Source of the DNA: CAVRQM01 sp965246915
GTDB taxonomy: Bacteria; Pseudomonadota; Alphaproteobacteria; Acetobacterales; Acetobacteraceae
Reading direction: 5' to 3'
DNA: 64,000 bases
Assembly (NCBI GenBank): GCA_965246915.1
Contig: CBDFGB010000004.1
Location: forward strand, 62,001-126,000
Positions within the stretch are counted from its first letter, which is position 1. Every line of letters begins with the position of its first letter. Shown here piece after piece: positions 25,129-32,098 of the stretch. Under the pieces are notes generated by a model. It did no database searches. It was not told where the DNA came from and saw only the letters and a program-made list of their open reading frames with translations. The position numbers and the translations under genes were made by a program.

Positions 25129-26027
25129 ATGACGACAATCCTCGCATCGACTACTCCGGCGCGGAGCACACGGTCCAGCGTTGTGTCCGCCGCGGCCACG
25201 GTCGGCCATGGACCGATCCGGACGCGGTACGCAGTCTCGGGCCGCGCCCGTGCGTCAAAAACGATAATTGCGCCCAGTCCGGCAAGCCGGGCTCGAAGCA
25301 TCTCGGCATAACGTATTTGCCCCACCCCACCGGCGTCGATCCAAAGCGCGGTTGCCCCGACCGGGAGCTGCAGGATCGTCTCCGCCATCCGCGTCGGCAC
25401 GGCTGCCCCGGCGACCGGCGTCGCCACGGAAACAGGCCGTGCAGTGATTGCCGACGGCCCGCGCGAGGCGCCCGGCGGCGGGAGCGTCTCGGTGGTCACT
25501 CCCTCGGACGGTGCGGCCACGACCGTCAGCGGGGGAGCATCGAGATCGCCGAGTTGCGCCGTGAGCTGTCGGCTCGGCCCCTCGTCGATCTGCACCCGCA
25601 CCCGGAGCACCCCCGCCTCCGTCCCGCCACCCAACAAGATGGCGGCGCGGGACGTGATCGCCAGCAGCCGGGAAGGCGGAATCGGTCCGCGATCGTCCAG
25701 CCGAAGCAGGATCTGCCGTCCCGTCTCGAGATTCGTCACCCGGACCACGCTGGGCAGCTGCAAGGTCGGATGAGCGCCCATCAGCGCCGCGTCATCCCAC
25801 GCCGCGCCATCAGTCGCGAGCGGCCCGTGCGACGTCGTCACGACCGCCAGCCCGGTCTCGTCATAGTCGTAGCTCGCGCGGGGATACCGCCACACGCCGC
25901 CCGCCTGATATGGTGACCCGATCACCGCGTGCGCGGACGCCGGCGGTCCAGGCGGCTTACGGCGACGGACCCGGGAGCAGGCACCGACTGTCAAAGGAAT
26001 GGCCAGCACCACCAGTCGTCGCCTCAA
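25125..26027 (-). CDS. rlpA: RlpA-like septal ring lipoprotein with SPOR domain
   Basis: 300 residues. A lipobox LTVGAC at the end of the signal peptide makes it a lipoprotein. The double-psi beta-barrel domain shows ALMGAHPTLQLPSVVRVTNLETGR and LRLDDRGPIPPSRLLAITSRAA, matching RlpA (AAH.TLP.P..VRVTN..NG..V...NDRGP). The C-terminal 75 residues look like a SPOR peptidoglycan-binding domain (YRVRIGPWPTVAAADTTLDRV). Known RlpA proteins are lytic transglycosylases acting on denuded septal glycan; catalytic activity here is inferred. The start overlaps the transglycosylase stop by four bases. Confidence 0.85.
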   Translation of the reverse strand: MRRRLVVLAIPLTVGACSRVRRRKPPGPPASAHAVIGSPYQAGGVWRYPRASYDYDETGLAVVTTSHGPLATDGAAWDDAALMGAHPTLQLPSVVRVTNLETGRQILLRLDDRGPIPPSRLLAITSRAAILLGGGTEAGVLRVRVQIDEGPSRQLTAQLGDLDAPPLTVVAAPSEGVTTETLPPPGASRGPSAITARPVSVATPVAGAAVPTRMAETILQLPVGATALWIDAGGVGQIRYAEMLRARLAGLGAIIVFDARARPETAYRVRIGPWPTVAAADTTLDRVLRAGVVDARIVVI

Positions 26028-27103
26028 GCCGTCACCCGATCGCCGATCAGGCCCACGCAGATGCAGTAGAAATCCGACGGATTGTAGCGGCGGATGGCGA
26101 GGAAACTCGGGTAGTAGGCAACATACGCCTCGTCACCTGCCCCGCCCGGCATGAGCACGGCAGCCGATGTCTGCGGCGGCACCGCAAGCTCTCGCCCATC
26201 GGCCATACGCACGCCGGAGCGACTCCACTCCGCCACCGTGCGGCGATGATCCCGTCCGATGTCATAGGGCCCAAGACCCACGGGCGCGGAAATCTTCTCG
26301 CCCCACGGCAGCCCGCGTTGCCACCCCTCCCGCGCGAGATAGTTGGCGGTGGACGCGAAGACCGAGTCTAGGTCGTCCCAGATGTCGCGTTTGCCGCCCG
26401 CCTTGCCCGAAACCGCATAGCGCAGAAAACTGTCCGGCATGAACTGCGTCTGGCCCATCGCCCCGGCGTAGCTGCCGGTCATCCGCTCCGGCGTGATGTC
26501 GCCGCTGTCCAGGATGCGCAGCGCGTCGAGCAGCTCCGAACGGAAAAACGCCGCCCGCCGCCCCTCCCACGCCAACGTCGCCAGCGCCTCGATCACATTA
26601 AAGCCACCGGTCGACTGGCCGTAGTTCGATTCGAGCCCCCAAATGCCCACCAGGATGCCTGCCGGCACCCCGTATCGGTCGGAAGCGCGGTCGATCAGTT
26701 CGCGATGCTTGGCATACAGCTCACGCCCGCGACTGACCCGGGTGTCGGAGACGATGCGGGTACGATATTGCTGCCAGGTGAAGGTGAATTCCGGCTGGTG
26801 CCGGTCGAGTTCGATCACCTTCGGGTTCGGGCGCAATCCCTTGAACGCGCGATCGATCGTCGCGGCCGAAATTCCCTTCTTGCGCGCCTCGGCTCGCATC
26901 CCAGCAAGGAAGGAGTCGAAACTCGCCTGTCCCGCCAGCGCCGGACAGGCGAGCGTGGCGGCAACCCCGGCCAGCAGCCCGCGCCGCGAAAAATTCAGAA
27001 GCGGACCGAAAGGGCCAGCGCGCCGAACTGATGCAGGCCGCCCTTCTGGTGATCGAACTCCTGCGTCTGGAATACCTGAGTATATGATAGACGCATCCCC
27101 CAC
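26024..27103 (-). CDS. mltB: MltB-type lytic murein transglycosylase
   Basis: Cleaves the peptidoglycan glycan backbone. The catalytic Glu is in GILVGIWGLESNYGQSTGGF, followed by GAMGQTQFMPDSFLRYAV and the NPSDFYCICVGLIGDR tail of the MltB family. A SRRGLLAGVAATLACPALAG segment near residue 38 reads as a Tat-like signal. The start is unclear: the only in-frame ATG (27103) lies 109 bases inside lpxR, whereas a CTG at 26998 overlaps the lpxR stop (CTGA) and would put the signal peptide at the very N-terminus. The coordinates use the ATG. Confidence 0.85.
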   Translation of the reverse strand: MGDASIIYSGIPDAGVRSPEGRPASVRRAGPFGPLLNFSRRGLLAGVAATLACPALAGQASFDSFLAGMRAEARKKGISAATIDRAFKGLRPNPKVIELDRHQPEFTFTWQQYRTRIVSDTRVSRGRELYAKHRELIDRASDRYGVPAGILVGIWGLESNYGQSTGGFNVIEALATLAWEGRRAAFFRSELLDALRILDSGDITPERMTGSYAGAMGQTQFMPDSFLRYAVSGKAGGKRDIWDDLDSVFASTANYLAREGWQRGLPWGEKISAPVGLGPYDIGRDHRRTVAEWSRSGVRMADGRELAVPPQTSAAVLMPGGAGDEAYVAYYPSFLAIRRYNPSDFYCICVGLIGDRVTA

Positions 27104-28008
27104 GCGATGAGCGCGAATCCGCCCTCGAACTCGGCGACGAGTGGCTTGATCGTCACGCTACGGCTGTCCTGCCACAGATTGCCGTCCAGAGTGACATCTC
27201 GCGCGACGGCCTGCCCGTTGGCCCCGGCAAAGACATACCACGCGAACGGCCGAGTCGGGCGGAAAGCGTCGCCGCCGGACGGTCCCGGACGCAACCGCGA
27301 CGCGCCGAAATCAGAGTCGAGGCCCTGCCCGAACCGGAATTGCCCCCCCGCCTCGGCATAGATCCTGATGGTGCCGAGCCCGAGGGAGACGTCGGGAAGC
27401 AGGTCCGTGTCGAGGCCGCCAACCGCGCCGGTCGGCACCCGCCAGACCCGCGCCCCGAGAATCTCGAAGACCGGCTCGTCGTGCAGCTGGGTGCCCCAGC
27501 CGTTGTTGGTGTCCTGACCTATGAGCGTGTGGAAGCCGTTCTGAACAGATTGGCCGAGCGCCGATGGTCCCACCATTCCGACGCCAAGGCCCAGCGTGCT
27601 GCGGCTGGTCAGCGTGTCCTGCACGATGCCGACATTGGCGAGCAGCAGACCAGCATAGGGCCGGTCGTCGAGCGGCGGATCGAAGCTCGCTGTGTCCTTC
27701 GGCGTGAAGATCTGCTGCGTGACGTCGACCGTCAACCGCTGCTGTCCGGCCCCGAACACCGCATGTCCGAAGCGCTCCAGAAAGTCCGGAACATCACCGG
27801 TAGCCGAGGAGAAGCCAAGCTTTAGGCCGTTCGTGTAGTAGCGGTCGGTCAGGTCCGCGGTGCTGATCGTGCTGTTCTCGCCCGCCAGCGTCCAGATCGA
27901 CGCTGGATCGTCCGGCGGCAGCCTGACCGTGGTCTGCGCCAGCGCGGCTCCGGTTATGAGGGACGCCCCCAGTCCTGCGACGAGCGCCGCACATCGTTCC
28001 CGCGCCAT
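26995..28008 (-). CDS. LpxR-type (DUF2219) outer-membrane lipid A deacylase family protein
   Basis: 337 residues with a signal peptide (ALVAGLGASLITGAALA) and an outer-membrane beta-barrel pattern. LTDRYYTNGLKLGF, DDRPYAGLLLANVGI and LGVGMVGPSALGQSVQNGFHTLIG match DUF2219, which includes Salmonella LpxR, a lipid A 3'-O-deacylase. The final residue is Phe (ALALSVRF), the usual BAM signal. Substrate and activity are inferred from the family. It overlaps the transglycosylase start downstream. Confidence 0.85.
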   Translation of the reverse strand: MARERCAALVAGLGASLITGAALAQTTVRLPPDDPASIWTLAGENSTISTADLTDRYYTNGLKLGFSSATGDVPDFLERFGHAVFGAGQQRLTVDVTQQIFTPKDTASFDPPLDDRPYAGLLLANVGIVQDTLTSRSTLGLGVGMVGPSALGQSVQNGFHTLIGQDTNNGWGTQLHDEPVFEILGARVWRVPTGAVGGLDTDLLPDVSLGLGTIRIYAEAGGQFRFGQGLDSDFGASRLRPGPSGGDAFRPTRPFAWYVFAGANGQAVARDVTLDGNLWQDSRSVTIKPLVAEFEGGFALIAWGMRLSYTQVFQTQEFDHQKGGLHQFGALALSVRF

Positions 28009-28077
28009 TCATCCCCCATCCCGATACGCCAGGCATAACCCGAGCGGCCGCCGCGCCGAAAGCCCCAATAGGTCTAG

Positions 28078-28100
28078 AACCGATCGATCGATCGACGGTT
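28078..28100. repeat. Short inverted repeat with GATC triplication
   Basis: AACCG at 28078-28082 and CGGTT at 28096-28100 flank a run of overlapping ATCG units, giving a self-complementary segment just downstream of the parvulin gene. It could act as a weak terminator hairpin for that gene; there is no T-tract. GATC sites are also targets of adenine methylases in some bacteria. Confidence 0.4.
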
Positions 28101-28108
28101 GCGCGGGG

Positions 28109-29044
28109 TCATTTGCCGACGATGCGGGCAAGCTCGATCTCGTTCAGCTGGATCGGCGCGCGCTGCAGCAAACCGTCGAGATAGGCACGCGCGTTCTGCT
28201 GCTGCTTCGCCTGACGCAGCGCGCGCACGATCGCGTCGCGGACCTCGGGCAGGCTCGCGGGGGCGGCGGGCTTGGTCTCGTTCATGCGCACGACGTGCCA
28301 GCCATCCGCCATCCGCACCGGGTCAGCGATGGCCCCCTCGTTCATGCCGGCCACTGTCGGCCGGATGGCGGCGGCTACCTGGTCCTCGCGCACCCAGCCG
28401 AGGTCGCTCGCGGTCGCCGCCTGGCGTTTGTCGTCGGCCGCCTTCTTGATGACCGTCGCCGGATCGCCCTTGGCTTTCAGCCATTGCTGGCGGAGCGAGG
28501 CGATACGGTCCTGCGCCTCGTCGTCCACCGCTTTCGGAGCGCCGGCCGGCACCGCGATGAAGATCTGCGCGAGGTGATACTGCCGAGGCACCAGCAGCTT
28601 GGCTTTGTTCGCCTCGTATGCCGCCTGGACGTCCTGTTCGGTCGGAAAGCCGGCCTCCGGCTGGGCGTTGGAGGCGAGATAGGATTCCGCGATGGCGGTG
28701 TTGCGAGCTTGCTCGGCGCGGGCCGCGACGTCCGGTCGCTGGTCCCACTTGGCGGCCCGAGCCTCGTCGAGCAGCGCCGCCTGCAGCAACCGGTCACGCA
28801 CGAAAGTGGCCAGGGCCTGCGGATCGGCGCGCAGCTTGGCCTGAGTATCGGCGTCGAGAGCGGCCAGCAGATCGCGCACTCCACCGGCGGTCAGCGACAC
28901 GCCGCCGCGCTGCGCCACGACCGGGCCGGGGTCGGTGGCCGCGATGCTCGCGATGGCGGGCAGCATGAGGACGGCAATGAGGCAGAGCGGGGCGGCGCGA
29001 CGAGGCACGGTGAAAGATCTCCGGTCGATGGCGGGCGGGACCAT
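28109..29044 (-). CDS. Periplasmic parvulin-type peptidyl-prolyl isomerase
   Basis: 311 residues with a signal peptide (APLCLIAVLMLPAIASIAA). The N-terminal helical chaperone part is followed by a parvulin domain: PRQYHLAQIFIAVPAG, ATASDLGWVREDQVAAAIRP and IADPVRMADGWHVVRMNETKPA, which are the PpiC/SurA-type strands. It likely helps outer-membrane or secreted proteins fold in the periplasm. It does not look like full-length SurA because only one parvulin domain is visible. It is transcribed leftward ahead of lpxR with a 100-base gap. Confidence 0.88.
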   Translation of the reverse strand: MVPPAIDRRSFTVPRRAAPLCLIAVLMLPAIASIAATDPGPVVAQRGGVSLTAGGVRDLLAALDADTQAKLRADPQALATFVRDRLLQAALLDEARAAKWDQRPDVAARAEQARNTAIAESYLASNAQPEAGFPTEQDVQAAYEANKAKLLVPRQYHLAQIFIAVPAGAPKAVDDEAQDRIASLRQQWLKAKGDPATVIKKAADDKRQAATASDLGWVREDQVAAAIRPTVAGMNEGAIADPVRMADGWHVVRMNETKPAAPASLPEVRDAIVRALRQAKQQQNARAYLDGLLQRAPIQLNEIELARIVGK

Positions 29045-29079
29045 GCGTCGGATCGGCCGGCGGCGGTAGGGGGCGCGGA

Positions 29080-29274
29080 TCAGGGCGCGGTCACCTCAAG
29101 ATGATCGCGCCCGATCGCATGATACCGGGCGAAAAGTACGCCGTGTGCCTGTCCGGCGATCGCCGGATGGTCGATCAGCCGGTCAGAGACGAGTTCGCCG
29201 AGAACATGCGCCATGTGCAGCGCCTCGTGACAATCATGGGTCCCGGGCGGGTAGCGGAGGGCGTCGTCGTTCAT
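29080..29274 (-). CDS. Small conserved protein, unknown function
   Basis: 64 residues from ATG 29274. The sequence CHEALHMAHVLGELVSDRLIDHPAI resembles a family of small alphaproteobacterial proteins with an E.LHMA..L.E.VD..L..HP pattern; I know no function for it. It stands alone between the parvulin gene and tRNA-Ser. The frame continues open upstream across the tRNA on the opposite strand, which is not coding. Confidence 0.55.
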   Translation of the reverse strand: MNDDALRYPPGTHDCHEALHMAHVLGELVSDRLIDHPAIAGQAHGVLFARYHAIGRDHLEVTAP

Positions 29275-29347
29275 GGCGGGCCCCGCGGCTGGGGGTGCCC
29301 GGTGGCGGGACGGCGCGCGGCTGATGTAGATTGCGCGCTGACGGCGA

Positions 29348-29437
29348 GGATGGGTGGCCGAGTGGTTTAAGGCAGCGGTCTTGAAAACCGCCGTGCGTGC
29401 AAGCGCACCGTGGGTTCGAATCCCACCCCATCCGCCA
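29348..29437 (+). tRNA. tRNA-Ser (UGA anticodon)
   Basis: 90-nt class II tRNA with the CCA end encoded. The acceptor arms GGATGGG and CCCATCC pair fully, the T arm is GTGGG-TTCGAAT-CCCAC, the anticodon TGA is at 29382-29384 in loop CTTGAAA, and a long variable arm (GTGCGTGCAAGCGCAC) follows as expected for serine. Confidence 0.97.
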
Positions 29438-29483
29438 AGCCCACGCGGAATGATTAGAACCCGAAGGGACGCCGAGCGATCTG

Positions 29484-30482
29484 TTAGGTATCGAGCAGGC
29501 ATGGGGCGAACACGTCTTCGATTGCGAAGTGACGATCGGTCAATCCCTGCTCGTGATGGTAGCGAAGCACCGCATCGATTGCCGCGCGATTTGCCTTGAT
29601 GCCATACGGCCACCAGTCGTCACCCAGCATATCGTGGATCTCGCCGATCAGCTTGGTCAACCACGGCAACATCATCGTCATGTTGTTGAAGGTCATGCCT
29701 TTGATGTACTGCGCCGCCATCTGGTCCTTGGCACCGCAGAAACCCGTATAGACCTTCCGAATGAGGTCTGGTTCGGACAGGTAGTCACGCTTCATGACGA
29801 CGGTGTGCATGATCGGAAAGATGCCTGTACGAACATAGTATTCGCGCTCCGCCGCCGCGTAGTCCTCAAACAGGCGTCCGACCCTCGGTGACTTTGCCAA
29901 AATGCACCTCGGTATGTCCGCCGAGATCAACGCGTCGATCTCCCCTCTGTCGAGCATCTCGCCAAGGTCGATATCTTTGCCGGACCATTCGACGTCGATG
30001 CCGTCGGGCACGGGATGTGGGACGAAGTCGATCGCGTCCATGGGGAAATCGATCCCTCCGACGATCCAGCGGCTCTGTTCTGGCCTGAGCCCGTAGAGGT
30101 CCGAAAGGATGCCCTTGGCCATCACCCCTGCGTCGTGGCCGTAGAGCGCGAGTTCGCCGATCCGCTTGCCGGCCAAGTCCTCCGGCCGTCTAATGCCGCT
30201 CGCCGTGTTGACATAGATCGCGCTGTGCCGGAACGATCGTACGGGGAACACCGGAATGGCCACGAATGGCGACACGCCATGATCGAACGTGCGCAAAAAA
30301 TACGTCAGTCCCATCTCCGAAACGTCGTAAGATCGTGTTCGGATCATCGCCGCGAAAATGTCGGGCACGATGCGGGCACTGTGGAAGGCTGCGTCCACGC
30401 CGTCGATCCTGACCGTGCCGTCGGTCAGCAGCCGGGTGCGGTCATAGTTCCAGATGGCGATGTCGAGTTTGCGATCGGCCAT
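29484..30482 (-). CDS. 4,5-dihydroxyphthalate decarboxylase-like (Pht5) / ABC substrate-binding-like protein
   Basis: 332 residues without a signal peptide. The sequence has the two-lobed periplasmic-binding-protein fold used by Pht5-type enzymes: LDIAIWNYDRTRLLTDGTVRIDGVD at the start, YDVSEMGLTYFLR, IYVNTASGIRRPEDLAGKRIGE, and FPIMHTVVMKRDYLSEPDL. Homologues decarboxylate 4,5-dihydroxyphthalate or are annotated only as putative. No phthalate dioxygenase genes are nearby, so the substrate is open. It is the last gene of a leftward group with a frameshifted SDR. Confidence 0.75.
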   Translation of the reverse strand: MADRKLDIAIWNYDRTRLLTDGTVRIDGVDAAFHSARIVPDIFAAMIRTRSYDVSEMGLTYFLRTFDHGVSPFVAIPVFPVRSFRHSAIYVNTASGIRRPEDLAGKRIGELALYGHDAGVMAKGILSDLYGLRPEQSRWIVGGIDFPMDAIDFVPHPVPDGIDVEWSGKDIDLGEMLDRGEIDALISADIPRCILAKSPRVGRLFEDYAAAEREYYVRTGIFPIMHTVVMKRDYLSEPDLIRKVYTGFCGAKDQMAAQYIKGMTFNNMTMMLPWLTKLIGEIHDMLGDDWWPYGIKANRAAIDAVLRYHHEQGLTDRHFAIEDVFAPCLLDT

Positions 30483-30583
30483 GATATTCCTTCGTTCGAC
30501 CCGATGTCGCGCTCAGGAGATTCCGGCAATTAACGGCGCGACGAAAAACCCGAAGCGCCATGGCATGGTTCCAGTTCCCAGCT

Positions 30584-31458
30584 TCAGCGGCCGTAGGAGC
30601 GAAGCTCTACCTGCTGGACCGCTACCTGATCCCACTTCGCAGCCATCTCTTCGACATTTGTGCAAACGACGGCCGCCAGATTGCGAGGATAGGACACCTC
30701 GGCGGCTTCACACCATTTGACTGCGTGAAACTGTCCGTTGCTCGCGCGAAGGATCCAGCCGGACTCCTGGCATTCTTCCGATGATAGAAACATAACGCCG
30801 GGTACGACGGCATCGGGCTTCAAATCATTCGGCTCGTCGTCCACGCCCCACATCCTTGTTTTGGCAACTGGGAAACGGTATTCACCTGGATCCCGGTCCC
30901 TTGCGCCTCAGCCGCCAAGACGTTCATCAGACCGATCTGACTCATCTTCGACGCCGCATAAGCCGCCAGCCCCCGCTGCGCGTACTGAGGGTAGATCGCC
31001 CGGTCCGATGTCGTGAACACAATACGTCCATGCCTCTGCCGCTTCATGGCGGGCCACGCACCTTGCGCGAGCCAGATCGGAGCCTCGACCTGAATTTGAC
31101 AAGCGCGTGACAGGAATTCAGGCGTCAGAGCTTCTATATCCTGGTAGCCCACCCACCCGGCATTGTGTACGAGGATATCGAGGCGACCAAAGGTATCGAC
31201 CGCCTCGGCCACCAAGGCTGCCGAGCCAGCCCTCGAGGTGATCGAAGTAGCGGACGCCAGTGCGTTGCCCCCCTGAGCGCGGATAACATCAGCGGCCCGT
31301 TCGGCGACTGCGAGATCCGCGCCCTCGCCGGCAGCATCGACACCGACGTCATGCACGATCACACGTGCGCCGCGCTCCGCCAACGCTCTCGCGTAAGCGA
31401 ACCCGAGTCCCCTGCCAGCTCCGGTCACAATGGCGACGCGGTCATCAAAGCGGATCAT
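30584..31458 (-). pseudogene. SDR family oxidoreductase, interrupted by a one-base deletion
   Basis: Short-chain dehydrogenase split over two frames. The first part (31458 to about 30871) has the Rossmann TGAGRGLGFAYARALAERG, DILVHNAGW, a Ser in VFTTSDRA and the catalytic YAASK. The second part (from about 30870 to 30584) continues TRMWGVDDEPNDLKPDAVV and the substrate lobe LSSEECQESGWILRASNGQ. Adding one base at the GGG run 30870-30872 restores ...NTVSPVAKTRMWGV... and an intact protein of about 291 residues. It may be a true pseudogene or a sequencing error. GTG 31464 is an alternative start. Confidence 0.85.
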
Positions 31459-31649
31459 CGACACTCTCTCTTGCCATGGGAATTGTCGCGAGACGCTACG
31501 TCAGAGCCACCAGCCGCCAACCGCTCGATGAACCTGGCCTCGCCTGCCTGCCGGTCGACAATCACCCGGTGCCGCTCGCCGAACTCCACAGTGGTACCTC
31601 GCTCATCGGCGATCACCCGCAAGACGGTGTGGACTGACCACTTCGAGTG
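31455..31649 (-). pseudogene. 5'-truncated gene remnant upstream of the SDR
   Basis: An open frame of about 64 codons without any ATG ends in a TGA that overlaps the SDR ATG (ATGA), the same coupling used between real genes in this genome. It translates as HTVLRVIADERGTTVEFGERH followed by RVIVDRQAGEARFIERLAAGG. I do not recognise the family. The upstream end is a TGA at 31650-31652. It probably is the tail of a lost or frameshifted catabolic gene. Confidence 0.4.
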
Positions 31650-31715
31650 TCAAGTCGCCGCGTTGGCGATCCGTTCATCACGCGGTGCCACGCTGCGCCG
31701 CGATCGGAGCGCGGC

Positions 31716-32093
31716 ATGCCCCTAACCCTCCTCACGCGCCTCGGCATGATTGTCGTGGCCACCATGCTGTCGACCGCGGCCGCGCTGGCGCAGGACGTGC
31801 CCTGGCCGCGCTGTTCCGACCGGCTCGACGGGCAACAGCTCTGCGGCAACGGCTCCGTCTGTGAATGCCACTACGACAGCGGCGGCACGCTCACGGGGCG
31901 CGTCGCCGCGTGGCGCTGGTCGTGCGACCTCCTCAAGATGTGCGGCGATCCGGTCCCCGCGGGGGCGGACCCGCAGCCACTGCCGCCCGGTTTCTCATAC
32001 GCACCCAGTGGGCAGCAACCGAACGATCCGGCGAACCCGGACCCCGCTTACCCGCCCTATTTCGAACAGCGCGGCGGCCGTGGGAGGCGCTGA
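31716..32093 (+). CDS. Small secreted cysteine-containing protein, unknown function
   Basis: 125 residues from ATG 31716, with GGAG 7 bases upstream. Signal peptide LTRLGMIVVATMLSTAAALA is followed by a compact domain with six cysteines (WPRCSDRLDGQQLCGNGSVCECHY ... WSCDLLKMCGD), then a Pro/Gly/Asn-rich tail. The paired cysteines suggest disulphides in the periplasm or outside. The family is not known to me. The gene ends 5 bases before the convergent RND permease stop. Confidence 0.6.
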   Translation: MPLTLLTRLGMIVVATMLSTAAALAQDVPWPRCSDRLDGQQLCGNGSVCECHYDSGGTLTGRVAAWRWSCDLLKMCGDPVPAGADPQPLPPGFSYAPSGQQPNDPANPDPAYPPYFEQRGGRGRR

Positions 32094-32098
32094 GTGCC

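Noticed and set aside
29275..29613. Extension of the 64-residue protein across the tRNA
   Set aside because: The added sequence is simply the complement of tRNA-Ser and the adjoining spacer.
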